64,000 bases of DNA. It comes from Clostridia bacterium (GTDB taxonomy: Bacteria; Bacillota; Clostridia; UMGS1810). Both the position numbers and the translations under genes were made by a program. The DNA is taken from the NCBI GenBank assembly GCA_017621495.1, contig JAGATB010000024.1:1-64000 (forward strand), in the 5' to 3' direction. Shown here in pieces: positions 24,763 through 35,100 of this stretch. Positions within the stretch are counted from its first letter, which is position 1, and the number at the start of each line of letters is the position of its first letter. Under the pieces are notes generated by a model. The model searched no databases, was not told the origin of the DNA, and saw only the letters and a program-made list of their open reading frames with translations.

Positions 24763-26080
24763 CCTTTCCTCGTTCTCTTATGATAAACCTTACCGGTGTG
24801 CCTTCCAGTCCGAAGGCTGTGCGGATTTGATTTTCCAGATATCTTATATAGGAGAAGTGAGCCAGCTCTCTGTCGTTTACAAAGAGTATGAACGTAGGGG
24901 GCTTGGTGGTAGCCTGAGTGATATAGTATATCTTGAGTCTCTTACCCTTGTCCGAAGGGGGCTGAACCTTGGTGATTGCTTCATTGAGCACGTCATTTAA
25001 CACTCCTGTGGATATACGCATAGCATGCTGATTATTGACATACTTTATAAGCTCGAATATCTTGTTTAATCTGGAGCCTGTCTTAGCCGAGAAAAATGCC
25101 ACAGGCGCGTATGTCATATATGCCAGGTCTCTGTTTACATCATTGCGGTACAGCTCCATGGTATTGGTATTCTTATCTATCAAATCCCACTTATTAACAC
25201 ATACTATGCTTGCTTTGCCTTTTTCATGCGCATAACCTGCAATTTTGGTATCCTGCTCGGTTACGCCCTCCTGTGCATCTATAAGTATCAGTACCACATC
25301 ACTGCGGTCAACTGCCGCCAATGAACGTATGACACTGTAGCGCTCTATGCTTTCGTCAATCTTGCCCCGCTTACGCATACCGGCAGTATCTATAAATATA
25401 TACTTCTGCCCTTCGTGCTCGTAGGGTGTGTCGATGGCATCTCTGGTAGTTCCGGCTATATCGCTTACTATAACGCGGTTCTCTCCGAGGATTTTATTTA
25501 TAAGCGAGGATTTACCTACATTCGGCTTACCGATTACGGCTACCTTGATTGCATCCTCGTCCTCCTCTGTCTCCTCGTCAAAATCTATGAAGCTGTAGAG
25601 CTTATCCAGGAGGTCTCCGGTACCCAGACCGTGGATTGATGAAACTGCAATGGGGTCATCCAGACCCAGATTGTAGAACTCATAAAACTCCATAGGCACA
25701 TCACCTACGTTATCTACCTTGTTGCACACCAGAACTATGGGTTTGCCGCTCTTTACAAGCATGGCGGCTACGTCCTTGTCTGCAGAGGTGAGACCGGATT
25801 TGACATCCACCATAAATATGATGGCATCGGACATTTCTATAGCCATCTCCGCCTGCAGACGCATCTGACCGGGTATGATGTCGTTGGTCTTGAGCTCTAT
25901 ACCTCCGGTATCTATGAGTATAAACTTCTTGCCTACCCATTCGCCCTCGGCATAGATTCTGTCTCTGGTAACTCCGGGAGTATCCTCCACTATGGATATC
26001 CTCTCGCCTATTAATTTGTTAAAAAGTGTTGACTTGCCGACATTTGGTCTGCCGACAATCGCAAAGGTGGGTTTCTTCAT
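24755..26080 (-). CDS. der: Ribosome-assembly GTPase Der (EngA)
   Basis: The protein has 441 residues. Two tandem GTPase domains have P-loops GRPNVGKST (near residue 8) and GKPNVGKSS (near 180), each with DT(G/A)G switches and NKxD motifs (CNKVDNV, VNKWDL). A KH-like C-terminal domain ends in RFIIRERGKDD. The ATG at 26080 is used because AAAGGA lies 9 nt before it; the longer frame begins at a TTG inside that spacing. It is needed for 50S assembly. Confidence 0.97.
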   Translation of the reverse strand: MKKPTFAIVGRPNVGKSTLFNKLIGERISIVEDTPGVTRDRIYAEGEWVGKKFILIDTGGIELKTNDIIPGQMRLQAEMAIEMSDAIIFMVDVKSGLTSADKDVAAMLVKSGKPIVLVCNKVDNVGDVPMEFYEFYNLGLDDPIAVSSIHGLGTGDLLDKLYSFIDFDEETEEDEDAIKVAVIGKPNVGKSSLINKILGENRVIVSDIAGTTRDAIDTPYEHEGQKYIFIDTAGMRKRGKIDESIERYSVIRSLAAVDRSDVVLILIDAQEGVTEQDTKIAGYAHEKGKASIVCVNKWDLIDKNTNTMELYRNDVNRDLAYMTYAPVAFFSAKTGSRLNKIFELIKYVNNQHAMRISTGVLNDVLNEAITKVQPPSDKGKRLKIYYITQATTKPPTFILFVNDRELAHFSYIRYLENQIRTAFGLEGTPVRFIIRERGKDD

Positions 26081-26085
26081 GGAAA

Positions 26086-27399
26086 TCAATTCCTTTCCGT
26101 TAAAATTGAGCTTACAAAATCCTCGCCGGAGTTATCGTTTATTATAACCTTAACTCCGAGTGCATTCTCTATATCCTCAAGGGTTACGTCGTCCAAAAGT
26201 ACGTCGCAGTCATCCTTAAACATGGATGATGAAAGCATCAGATAATCACCAAGCTCCCTGCCCTTTAGCTGCTCTATGATGTCACAGCCGCACAACAGTC
26301 CCGTTACGGTGATATACCCTCCGAAGAAGTTGTTCTTTATCTTAAATACGTTTATGCTCAGATTGGGGCATTTTTCTTTTATTTTTGCCACAAAAGAGCA
26401 GATGTAATCGTATGCTATTTCCGATGTTGCTATAGATTTGGGTGCAGGGTCACAATCGGATATGCCCGACTTAAGCACTTCGTCTATTTCGCAGGCAAGC
26501 GTGGTCATAAGTCCCACACCGTTTTCAATCTGAGGGAAGTCCTCATAACAGCCAAAGTCCGGCAGCTGCTCCCCTGCTTTAATATAAAATTCGTCTCCGA
26601 GGTATACAAGCCTCGTACCTAACTTCATGGCGAGGTCTCTTTGATATGTGTGAACCTCATCTATGACCTTTTTGCAGTCTGCAGCTTCAAAGGGTTCAAG
26701 CTCATAAAGCCCCTCACGGTATCCGGTAAGCCCTACGGGCACCACAGATATACTGCGCACATACGGGAATAAATCCGCAAGGTCATATATGGATTTTTTT
26801 AAGCTTTCGCCGTCGTTTATACCCTTGCAAAGCACTATCTGTGCATTCATAAATATGCCTGCATCGGCAAACCGCCTCATAATGGACAGCACCCTGCCTG
26901 CAAAGCGGTTACTGAGCATCATACATCTTAAATCCTCATCGGTTGCATGAACCGACACATTTATGGGGCTTACCTTAAGGGTGCACAGACGCTCTATCTC
27001 TGCATCACTCAGATTGGTAAGTGTCACGTAGTTACCCTCCAAAAAGGAAAGTCTGACGTCATCATCTTTAAAATACATGGTAGAACGCATATTGTGCGGA
27101 AGCTGATCCATAAAACAGAATATGCACTTGTTACGGCAAGTCTTGGGGTCATCCATGAGGGAATTTTCAAATTCACAGCCAAACTACTCATAGAGGTCGT
27201 TGTACACCTCTATCTCCTCCAAAGTGCCGTCCTTCTTTAGCACCTCCACCACATAGTATTCGTCAGAGGTAAGGTAGCGAAAGTCCAGAACATCCGAAAA
27301 TTCCTTATTATTAACTTTTGTGATTGTGTCGCCCTGCTCTATACCGCAGTCCTCTGCAATAGAGTACGGGTCCACGGATTTAACTACTGCTTTGCTCAT
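26086..27399 (-). pseudogene. PDZ / radical SAM / DUF512 protein interrupted by an in-frame TAG
   Basis: Two pieces lie in one reading frame. The PDZ part (27399 down to the stop) holds SVDPYSIAEDCGIEQGDTIT and ends ..YNDLYE. The radical SAM/DUF512 part has CRNKCIFCFMDQLP (CxxxCxxC) and VPVGLTGYREGLYELEPF. Between them a single TAG at 27184-27186 is followed without frame change by FGCEFENSLMDDPKT, as in intact homologues. Everything else looks functional. It overlaps neither neighbour, and sits in the conserved HAD-DUF512-der-plsY run. It could be a true nonsense mutation, a sequencing error or readthrough; an internal ATG (27156) could restart the second part. Confidence 0.8.
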
Positions 27400-27413
27400 A
27401 TAATTACCTCGTT

Positions 27414-28064
27414 TCACGGCAGGATGCTCGCTATATCACCTGCACTGTCTGCCAATCCCACATTAGGATATGCGTTAAGTTCATCACGAGTGCCGAAGCC
27501 GTAAAGCACGCCCAGTGCATCTATACCGAAATACTCTGCACCGGCAAGGTCATACTTGGTATCGCCTATCATAAGGCAATCTGATACATCGGTGATATTA
27601 AGAGATTGCAATATATAGCCCAGGACATCCTCTTTATTGGAGATAGTACCGCCGATTTGTGCTCCTGCTATAAAGTGAAAATATCCGTCAATCTCATAGC
27701 GCTCCATAATCCTGCGGGCAAATATCTCCGGCTTGCTGGTAGCCAGCACAAGCTTGTAGCCTCGGTGGACAAGCTCCTTTAAAAGCTCCCGTACACCATC
27801 GTAGAGTCTGCACTCAAGTATACCCACATCGGTATAGCGCTCCCGGTACTTGGCTACAGCCTCTATGGCTTTATCTTCATCAAAATCATATAAATTCATG
27901 AAAGAGTCTTTAAGGGGCGGTCCGATTACGGGTCTCAGCACTGCCAAATCATCTACATTGATGCCGTAATGCTTCAGAGCATATGCAAAGGATTTGCACA
28001 CACCCTCGGAGGAGTCTATAATAGTACCGTCCAAATCAAAAAAGAGATATTGATATTTTTTCAT
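27414..28064 (-). CDS. HAD-superfamily phosphatase, phosphoglycolate-phosphatase-like
   Basis: The protein has 216 residues. Motif I FFDLDGTIIDSSEG, motif II LATSKPEIFARRI and motif IV MIGDTKYDLAGAE with a C1-type helical cap (PVIGPPLKDSFMN) place it in the Gph/PpaX group. The substrate is uncertain. It is the upstream gene of the DUF512-der-plsY run, 14 nt before the PDZ start. Confidence 0.88.
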   Translation of the reverse strand: MKKYQYLFFDLDGTIIDSSEGVCKSFAYALKHYGINVDDLAVLRPVIGPPLKDSFMNLYDFDEDKAIEAVAKYRERYTDVGILECRLYDGVRELLKELVHRGYKLVLATSKPEIFARRIMERYEIDGYFHFIAGAQIGGTISNKEDVLGYILQSLNITDVSDCLMIGDTKYDLAGAEYFGIDALGVLYGFGTRDELNAYPNVGLADSAGDIASILP

Positions 28065-28082
28065 ACTTTACCTCCACTGCTT

Positions 28083-28113
28083 AAAAGACCTGCCCTCGTG
28101 AGGACAGGTCTTT
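28083..28113 (-). terminator. Terminator after rpmF
   Basis: AAAGACCTG..CCTC / GAGG..CAGGTCTTT forms a strong stem with a 2-nt centre and T-rich end on the minus strand, 10 nt beyond the rpmF stop. It may also act on the plus strand. Confidence 0.85.
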
Positions 28114-28122
28114 AGAAAAGCA

Positions 28123-28299
28123 TTATTCAGCCTTTATAACTTCTTTGCCGTCATAGTAGCCGCAAGCTTTGCAAACTCTGTGCGGTAACTTATATTCCTG
28201 ACACTTGGGGCATTTTACCATACCCGGTAAAACGAGCTTCCAATTTGCTCTTCTTTTATCTCTTCTTGCTTTTGATGTTTTTCTCTTGGGTACTGCCAT
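28123..28299 (-). CDS. rpmF: 50S ribosomal protein L32
   Basis: The protein has 58 residues beginning [19 protein letters not shown], with the zinc-binding pairs CPKC and CKAC separated by EYKLPHRV. This is the zinc-containing form of L32. It lies directly after the YceD-family gene, the standard yceD-rpmF order, and before a terminator. Confidence 0.97.
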   Translation of the reverse strand: MAVPKRKTSKARRDKRRANWKLVLPGMVKCPKCQEYKLPHRVCKACGYYDGKEVIKAE

Positions 28300-28327
28300 G
28301 ATTCCACCTCCTGATATTTGTAAGAAA

Positions 28328-28828
28328 CTAATCTTTTAAAAATTGTTTAAGTACAGCCAGTCTCGGATCTGTATTGTCGCTGTCGCATGTGCAGGTCTCG
28401 TGATTGAGATTGCATCCACATACCGGGCACAGGCCCTTGCAATCTTCACTGCACAGGTAGTTTATCGGAAGTGCTCCGACAAATGCCCTTTCGATGACCT
28501 CATCCAAATCAATATTGCCTGACTCAAGCACTGTGATATCATCATCCTCTGTATCCGGCTCCGCCTTGGAAAAGGCTTCACTGATTTCAAAAGGAAAATG
28601 CACACTCACGCTGTCCAGACATCTGGCGCACTGTGTAGTAAAGGATACATCTGCAGTAAGATTTAAATATAAAACTCCTGCAATGTTTTTTACCGCTCCT
28701 TTAAGATGAAAAGGTGTTTCAAAAACAATATCCTGACCGTTAAAGGAAAGATTGTCCAGCGTAGAAGAAAAATCCAATTCCTTAACTGCGCCGTCGTTTT
28801 GTATTAGCTGTGATACATCTAAAATCAT
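28328..28828 (-). CDS. YceD family (DUF177) protein
   Basis: The protein has 166 residues from ATG 28828 (GAGG 7 nt upstream; earlier in-frame ATGs lack a site). The conserved YceD core is [20 protein letters not shown], and the C-terminal [18 protein letters not shown] is a CxxC-rich tail typical of clostridial members. In plants and E. coli the family is linked to 23S rRNA accumulation. It shares an operon with rpmF. Confidence 0.88.
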   Translation of the reverse strand: MILDVSQLIQNDGAVKELDFSSTLDNLSFNGQDIVFETPFHLKGAVKNIAGVLYLNLTADVSFTTQCARCLDSVSVHFPFEISEAFSKAEPDTEDDDITVLESGNIDLDEVIERAFVGALPINYLCSEDCKGLCPVCGCNLNHETCTCDSDNTDPRLAVLKQFLKD

Positions 28829-28852
28829 AATACACCTCGACATAACAAAACT

Positions 28853-28881
28853 ATTATATATATTTATTTGCAATTTGTCAA
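28853..28881 (-). promoter_or_regulatory. Consensus promoter of yceD-rpmF
   Basis: On the minus strand TTGACA (28876-28881) and TATAAT (28853-28858) are separated by 17 nt, a complete consensus match, 25 nt before the start codon. Confidence 0.88.
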
Positions 28882-28903
28882 GTTTTTTTTGATAATATTG
28901 TAA

Positions 28904-30094
28904 TTATTTTACTAATGCTGCAGTATCTAATGCAATCATAAGTTCTTCGTTGGTAGGAATAACCAAAGTCTTGACCTTTGCACCGGGTGCGGAGATATCC
29001 TTCTGGACACCTCTGCAGTTGTTTGCTTCCTTATCAATTTCGATTCCCATGAATTCCAGACCCGAGGTAACATCCTCTCTGGTAATCTTGGTGTTTTCAC
29101 CTACGCCTGCAGTAAATACAACAGCGTCCACACCGCCCATTGCCGCTGCATATGCACCGATGAGCTTCTTGACACCGTATGCGAACATATCTAAAGCAAG
29201 CTTAGCTCTTTCGTTGGTCTCCATAGCAGCTTCAAGGTCTCTGAAGTCACTGCTGATACCGGAGATACCAAACACACCGGATTCTTTGTTCATAAGTGCG
29301 TCTACACCCTTTGCATCAAGGCCTTCCTTCTCCATGAGGTAGGTTACGATTGCGGGGTCTATATCGCCGCAGCGAGTACCCATAGGTACACCTGCAAGAG
29401 GAGTAAAGCCCATGGAGGTATCAACGGAGTGACCGTTCATTACAGCGGATACGGAGGAGCCGTTACCCAGGTGTGCTGTGATGAGCTTGAGCTCTTCGAG
29501 GGGCTTTCCGAGCATCTTGGCAGCCTGCTGAGCTACATACTTATGGCTGGTGCCGTGGAAGCCGTATCTTCTGACCTTGTGCTTGGTGTAGCACTCATAA
29601 GGCAGTGCATACATAAATGCCTTAGCCGGCATCTGCTGATGGAAAGCTGTGTCAAACACACCTACCTGGGGAGTGCCGGGCATAGCCTTCTGGCAAGCTT
29701 CTATACCTATAATATTTGCAGGGTTGTGGAGGGGAGCAAGGGGGATACAATCCTTAAGTGCTTCCATAACCTTGTCATCGATTACAACGGAACCGCTGAA
29801 CACTTCACCGCCGTGTACAACTCTGTGACCTACAGCGTCGATTTTGCTCATGTCGGGAATTACGTTGTGCTCGGGACCTGTCAAGGCTTCGATAACCATC
29901 TTGATGGCATCGGAGTGGTCATTCATATGCTCTTCTCTTACGAGGTTTTCCTTACCTTCTACCTTCTGTGTGAGCATAGAACCTTCGATACCGATTCTTT
30001 CGCAGAGACCCTTTGCCAGTACAGCCTGAGTATCGATATCGATAAACTGATACTTAAGCGAGGAGCTTCCTGCATTGATAACTAAAATATTCAT
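28904..30094 (-). CDS. ackA: Acetate kinase
   Basis: The protein has 396 residues. The start [16 protein letters not shown] is the phosphate-binding motif, and [13 protein letters not shown] and [15 protein letters not shown] are family signatures. It makes ATP and acetate from acetyl phosphate, the last step of fermentative acetate production. It lies 30 nt after pta, forming a pta-ackA operon. Confidence 0.98.
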   Translation of the reverse strand: MNILVINAGSSSLKYQFIDIDTQAVLAKGLCERIGIEGSMLTQKVEGKENLVREEHMNDHSDAIKMVIEALTGPEHNVIPDMSKIDAVGHRVVHGGEVFSGSVVIDDKVMEALKDCIPLAPLHNPANIIGIEACQKAMPGTPQVGVFDTAFHQQMPAKAFMYALPYECYTKHKVRRYGFHGTSHKYVAQQAAKMLGKPLEELKLITAHLGNGSSVSAVMNGHSVDTSMGFTPLAGVPMGTRCGDIDPAIVTYLMEKEGLDAKGVDALMNKESGVFGISGISSDFRDLEAAMETNERAKLALDMFAYGVKKLIGAYAAAMGGVDAVVFTAGVGENTKITREDVTSGLEFMGIEIDKEANNCRGVQKDISAPGAKVKTLVIPTNEELMIALDTAALVK

Positions 30095-30124
30095 TGTATA
30101 ATCAATCCTTTCGAATTTTATGTA

Positions 30125-31123
30125 TTATTTATTGCCCTGTGCCTGTACAGCAGTGATAGCTACAACACCTACGATATCATCTGCAGAGCAGCCTCTGGAG
30201 AGGTCGTTGATAGGCATTGCTATACCCTGAGTTACAGGGCCGTATGCCTCTGCCTTTGCCAGTCTCTGTACCAGCTTGTAGCCGATATTACCTGCATCCA
30301 GGTCGGGGAATACGAGGACGTTTGCCTTACCTGCCACATCGGAGTCGGGAGCCTTGGAGCTGCCCACGGAGGGTACTATTGCAGCATCGAGCTGGAGCTC
30401 GCCGTCTACCTTGAGGTTGGGGTTGTTTGCCTTGCAGATAGCAGTAGCTTCTACAACCTTATCTACATCTGCATGCTTAGCACTTCCCTTGGTGGAGTGA
30501 GAGAGCATGGCAACGATAGCTTCCTTCTCTGCAAGAAGCTCAAAAGACTCTGCGGAGCATGCTGCGATTGCTGCAAGCTTCTCGGGGTCGGGATTCTGCT
30601 CAAGACCGCTGTCTGCAAATATAAATGTGCCGTCTGCTCCGTACTCGCAATCCGGTACCACCATGAGGAAGAATGCAGATACAAGCTTAACTCCGGGCTT
30701 GGTCTTGATAATCTGAAGGCTGGGTCTTAATGTGTTTGCAGTGGAGTGACATGCACCGGATACCACACCGTCAGCATCGCCTGCTTTAACCATAAGGCAC
30801 GCATAGTACATGTAATCACCGAGTGCAGTTTCCTTAGCCTGCTCATATGTGAGACCCTTTGACTTTCTGAGTTCTACGAAAAGGTTTAAGTATTCTTCTG
30901 TCTTTTCGTATGTAAAGGGGTTGATGATTGTAGCCTTGGATATGTCTAAGCCCTTGCTGTTTGCCTCAACCTCTTCGGGTGTACCTATGATGATGATATT
31001 TGCAATGTCCTCTTTCAAAACAGTCTCTGCCGCTTCAAAGGTCCTTCTGTCCATGGACTCAGGCAATACGATTGTCTTCTTGTCCGCTCTTGCTCTTTCT
31101 TTGATTCTGTCAATAAAGCTCAT
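30125..31123 (-). CDS. pta: Phosphate acetyltransferase
   Basis: The protein has 332 residues, the single-domain form without the regulatory N-terminal part found in enterics. Family blocks include KTIVLPESMDRRTFEAAE, DADGVVSGACHSTANTLRP and ANVLVFPDLDAGNIGYKLVQ. It converts acetyl-CoA to acetyl phosphate. AGGAGG precedes the ATG. The upstream 160 nt are very AT-rich, with several possible -10 boxes but no single clear promoter. Confidence 0.98.
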   Translation of the reverse strand: MSFIDRIKERARADKKTIVLPESMDRRTFEAAETVLKEDIANIIIIGTPEEVEANSKGLDISKATIINPFTYEKTEEYLNLFVELRKSKGLTYEQAKETALGDYMYYACLMVKAGDADGVVSGACHSTANTLRPSLQIIKTKPGVKLVSAFFLMVVPDCEYGADGTFIFADSGLEQNPDPEKLAAIAACSAESFELLAEKEAIVAMLSHSTKGSAKHADVDKVVEATAICKANNPNLKVDGELQLDAAIVPSVGSSKAPDSDVAGKANVLVFPDLDAGNIGYKLVQRLAKAEAYGPVTQGIAMPINDLSRGCSADDIVGVVAITAVQAQGNK

Positions 31124-31280
31124 TTTGTCCTCCTATATTATATCAAAATATTTTATAACAAATACATCAAATTATATTTTACAACAAATTTCAACATTTT
31201 ACAATAGTAAATTGGTGTTTTTTTCAAATTATTTAAAATTTTGTTGCATTTAGTGCTTGTCTCATATTAATTATATGCAC

Positions 31281-31324
31281 AAAAAACATCCTGCAGCCGT
31301 CGGATTTTGATATCCGGGTGCAGG
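31281..31324 (-). terminator. Terminator after the giant glycosidase gene
   Basis: On the minus strand a CCTGCA..TGCAGG-based stem with inner CCGGATA/ATCCGACGG pairing is followed by TG and six T (31286-31281). The segment 31288-31310 recurs at 59979-60001 with one change. The rest of the 261-nt gap up to pta shows only AT-rich sequence. Confidence 0.75.
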
Positions 31325-31384
31325 AGGTTTTTAATATAATATTCGTTGAGCATACTTTACGGTGCTCAGCTTATTTTAGAGTTG

Positions 31385-34300
31385 TTACTGTGTCTTTATT
31401 GCTAAAGATAAGCGTTCGTCAGCCATCCTATTGCCGTTTGCATCAACAAAGGAAATGGTGAGTTCTCTCTTACTTGCATTATTGTATCTCTGTACTGTAA
31501 ATGGTAACTCAATATACTTGTATCCGTTTGAATAGAGTACAAAACTTTCGGATGATGCTATTTGATTGCCATCTTCATCATAAAGTCTGAGTGTTCCGCT
31601 GAACGGGAGCTTTGAATAATTGTTTGCATTTATCTTTATTTTGATATCTGCATTTTCATACGCAGCTCTTGATTCCGGGAGTACTTGAGAGAGCAATCCG
31701 TAATTCAGAATCTTTTCACTATCCGAAAAGCTGTCAAACCAGTCGCAGTATACCTTGGTCAAAAGTCCCCAGCCTGCTATATATCCCTTGGTATCCTCCG
31801 GAGAATAGTCAAGGCTGCAGAGCTTGGCTGCTTTTTCTTCGGTGTTCACTGCATATGACAATATAGAATCAGAATACTGCATTATACGATTATCATCACG
31901 GTAAAGGCTGTCTGCCTTAGCTTGAACCTCCGCAGTAGAATATACCGGTTTATCGAGTGCCTCTCCGTCATATTCACTCATATAAACAACACCAAGCGTC
32001 TCTACTGTCTTTGATAATTCATATGTAGCACGCGATGCAACCAAGTCGGTAATTGCTCCATTTTCAAACTTGGCGATTATATCAAGTCCAAGCTGATTAA
32101 ATTCTTCTATGGAAGCTCTTATATTGGATTCGGTTGCATTATCAAGTGCACTCTCGGCATTGGCAAATGCGGTTTCTGCTTGGGCGAGGATATCAGCCGG
32201 CAGCATACTCTGGTAAGTATCTTCAAACAGGCTCCTGTCATACACCACATCCTCTTTTGCTGCCATTGCAATATATTTGTGTGAAAGACCATTTAAATAC
32301 ACCGGATTTTTGGTAAGGGTAACAGTAGATGTGTTTGATGATACTAAATTACCGTTTAAATCAGTTACGCTGAATTGTTCACCGTTAAGGGTCAGAGTGT
32401 GACTGTCTTCTAAAAACCATTCATCCCACCATGCCATCACCACGGGCTTACCCTGTTTTAGATATACAAAGGCACGGATTCTGTCATTTTTCAGATTTAA
32501 TTCTCCTACGTAGATAGCGCCGTTTAACTGTCTGTTTCGCTCAGCAACAGAAACATAGTGCTTTTTGGGGGTTGCATCGTATCTCAGCATTCCCCAGTTT
32601 TGCTCTTTGTCAGCAGGGTCTGTACCACGGTCATTTAATGCAAAAGCAAAGAACTTATGTCCTTTTTGGTCGCAGATTGTGTAGAGCTTGGGTAAGTTTT
32701 CAGCGATATCGGTTTCTTCCCTCGTCGTAGAAGCTGTGCCTGTATGCCATCCGCTTTCGGTTACATACATAGGCTTCCATCCACCTCTTGCTATAACCTG
32801 TGCCTCCATAGCATCAAGTCTGTTTTCATAGGCATTATCGTCATCTATATCCAAATGTGTTGTATAAAAATGATATGTCAAATCGCTCATATACGGATAT
32901 AATCCAAAATCAAGATAATCTCCCAGCTCGTCATAGCTGCTTTGATATGCAAAAGCCATGCCGCCTATAGATTTATTTTTAAAATTGCTTCTTATAGTTG
33001 CGGTCGTTGCTTTAAGCAAATCGGGATATTCATAATTCATGTCTTCTCTTGCTTCGGTTACTGTAGTATAATCCGATTGCCAGAAGCCTATGTTTGGCTC
33101 ATTCCAGATTTCAAGATTTGAAATCTTGGGGAAACGGTTCAAAACTTCAATTCCGTAATTGGCATAACCGCGGATACCCTCCTGAGTATGAGGAGCCATT
33201 CTGACATCTGCATTTACAGGCAGTGTCTTTCCTACATATGACTGCCACATGGGGTAAACAGAGCCGTTGCCATAGTCTAAGATTGCGTTCCAGGATACAT
33301 CCTTGGCGAGCATCTCGTCTGCCCAATTCGCAATAAATGACCAGTCAAATGTACCTTTGGTTTTTTCAACATATGACCAGTAAGTGTCTTTTCTGACTGC
33401 GGTAAAGCCCGCAAAATCAAACAAATCCATGTACAAGTCATCCGATACATTTTTAGAACCGCTCCAGTTTATACCGAATTCTGAAAACTCATCCATAAAC
33501 TGTTTTTCGTAACCGTTCATAACTACAAGGTCTTTTGCGGAAGTATATACAGTATTTTCACCGTCTTTTACGGTTATGACGATATTGTGTTCACCGTTTT
33601 CTATACCGGTAAAGTCATAACTCTGTTTTCTGGTAATTCCGGGTGTGACAGTCATAGTGCCAAGTAAGTATTCTTCGGCGTAGTCCACGCTTGCATAAGC
33701 CTTGTATGTTATAGGTGTTGAATTAATAAGCTCTGCAGTTATCTCGAATACAACCTCTTCGGAATCGATGACGCAGGGCTCCACAAGATTTCGCCATTTT
33801 CCGCTGAACTGTTCGCTTTTTTCTATGGGTTCAGGAGCCGATACAGCATCTTTTTCCTCAAAAACGGCCTTGTAAGGTGTCAGATTACTTTTCCATACAA
33901 AGGTTTTGTATACTGCATCTGCGTCAAATTTTACCGTAAGCTTTACATTTTTGGTTTCTCCGGCAGATAAAGTCACTGACTCCGAATCACATTCTATCAA
34001 AGCATTATCCTTGTATTTGGCCAGGAACACCCGTATATCCTGTGATTTGTTTCCGTTTTTAATAATAAACTCTGTAGACATATCTGTCTGTGAAGCGGTA
34101 TGTCTCAAAACTGCTACCAGGTCATCAAATCCGGTTGCAATCATCATATCTTTAGAGTAGTCAGACAGGTATTTTGCCTGGATAGTTCTTGTATGCTTTA
34201 TCATTTCTGACATGTCGGCTTCTATAGAGACAGCAGACGTTTCTCCGGTAGTTTTGCCTACAGATATGTCGTAGATTCCGGCATGGTTTTTCAACGGGAA

Positions 34301-35020
34301 AGATAAACTGAAAGTACCGTGGGAATCTGCGCAGACTGTATCGGCATACACCATTGCATCGTTAAATTTCATCCTTACGGAAACATAGCTTCCGGCTTGC
34401 GCAGGACCGCTGAGTGTAAGCATGCCGGAGCTTGATACATCATAGCTTATACCATCTGTTTCTCCGGTGAAAGCTTCAAATGTGTTCTCTGCGATTTTGA
34501 TTTTATCGGCGGCAATATCTGCCAGTGACTTGCTGTAGATAACCCTTTCATCATCAGTGGTATTTGCAAACTCTGAGATGCCGCTGCAAAGCCGTGCCAA
34601 TGAATCAATATCTGCATCAGCTTCTATCGCACCTGCGCTTGAATATGTTTCGGCAATCTTCTGTACATCTTCTCCTATAAGATGTATACTGTAAAGAAGC
34701 TCAAAAAGCTGTAAATCATCCAGTGTAAAAGCTCCTGTAATCTGTCCGTTTAAAAGTTCAGAGCCCAGCTCATAAGTGTCTGTAAGTATCCGGACATATT
34801 CTTCACCTGTGTCGGCTGAATTCACAGCATCTTTAAGTGCAGCGATATCCTGTGATAATATATCAACATTCTTCTCTGCCAGCAAAGCAGATAATTCATC
34901 GTATTTCAAAGCAAGATTATCCGCACCGGAGCTTAAAGCATCGGCAAATATACATGGAATAGAACCAATAATTATCTGTAGTACAACAATCATGCATATA
35001 ATACGTCTTTTCCAATTCAT
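31385..35020 (-). CDS. Secreted clan GH-A (GH39-like) glycosidase, 1211 residues
   Basis: The start at 35020 follows AAAGGAGGAG; a signal peptide ends near residue 27 (IPCIFADA). Residues 30-190 are helical and 190-400 are Ig/beta domains absent from the neighbour paralogue. A beta domain and TIM barrel follow (about 405-830), with acid/base E641 in EIWNEPNIGFW and nucleophile E755 in MYVTESGWHTGT. A helical bundle (about 900-1080) and a C-terminal beta domain finish it. The WNEPN and TESGW motifs fit clan GH-A, most like GH39; the substrate is unknown. It has no SLH or sortase signal, so it is released or held by other means. It is the last gene of the glycan locus. Confidence 0.8.
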   Translation of the reverse strand: MNWKRRIICMIVVLQIIIGSIPCIFADALSSGADNLALKYDELSALLAEKNVDILSQDIAALKDAVNSADTGEEYVRILTDTYELGSELLNGQITGAFTLDDLQLFELLYSIHLIGEDVQKIAETYSSAGAIEADADIDSLARLCSGISEFANTTDDERVIYSKSLADIAADKIKIAENTFEAFTGETDGISYDVSSSGMLTLSGPAQAGSYVSVRMKFNDAMVYADTVCADSHGTFSLSFPLKNHAGIYDISVGKTTGETSAVSIEADMSEMIKHTRTIQAKYLSDYSKDMMIATGFDDLVAVLRHTASQTDMSTEFIIKNGNKSQDIRVFLAKYKDNALIECDSESVTLSAGETKNVKLTVKFDADAVYKTFVWKSNLTPYKAVFEEKDAVSAPEPIEKSEQFSGKWRNLVEPCVIDSEEVVFEITAELINSTPITYKAYASVDYAEEYLLGTMTVTPGITRKQSYDFTGIENGEHNIVITVKDGENTVYTSAKDLVVMNGYEKQFMDEFSEFGINWSGSKNVSDDLYMDLFDFAGFTAVRKDTYWSYVEKTKGTFDWSFIANWADEMLAKDVSWNAILDYGNGSVYPMWQSYVGKTLPVNADVRMAPHTQEGIRGYANYGIEVLNRFPKISNLEIWNEPNIGFWQSDYTTVTEAREDMNYEYPDLLKATTATIRSNFKNKSIGGMAFAYQSSYDELGDYLDFGLYPYMSDLTYHFYTTHLDIDDDNAYENRLDAMEAQVIARGGWKPMYVTESGWHTGTASTTREETDIAENLPKLYTICDQKGHKFFAFALNDRGTDPADKEQNWGMLRYDATPKKHYVSVAERNRQLNGAIYVGELNLKNDRIRAFVYLKQGKPVVMAWWDEWFLEDSHTLTLNGEQFSVTDLNGNLVSSNTSTVTLTKNPVYLNGLSHKYIAMAAKEDVVYDRSLFEDTYQSMLPADILAQAETAFANAESALDNATESNIRASIEEFNQLGLDIIAKFENGAITDLVASRATYELSKTVETLGVVYMSEYDGEALDKPVYSTAEVQAKADSLYRDDNRIMQYSDSILSYAVNTEEKAAKLCSLDYSPEDTKGYIAGWGLLTKVYCDWFDSFSDSEKILNYGLLSQVLPESRAAYENADIKIKINANNYSKLPFSGTLRLYDEDGNQIASSESFVLYSNGYKYIELPFTVQRYNNASKRELTISFVDANGNRMADERLSLAIKTQ

Positions 35021-35100
35021 ACGGTACTCTCCTCCTTTTAATTTTACATTCATATTATCAAGCATAGCCACCATTTCAGGTGGCCATGCTCAACATATTA

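Noticed and set aside
27184-27186. Pyrrolysine or global TAG recoding
   Set aside because: Other genes end normally at TAG, and no pyrrolysine genes are in the window; a single nonsense change is simpler.
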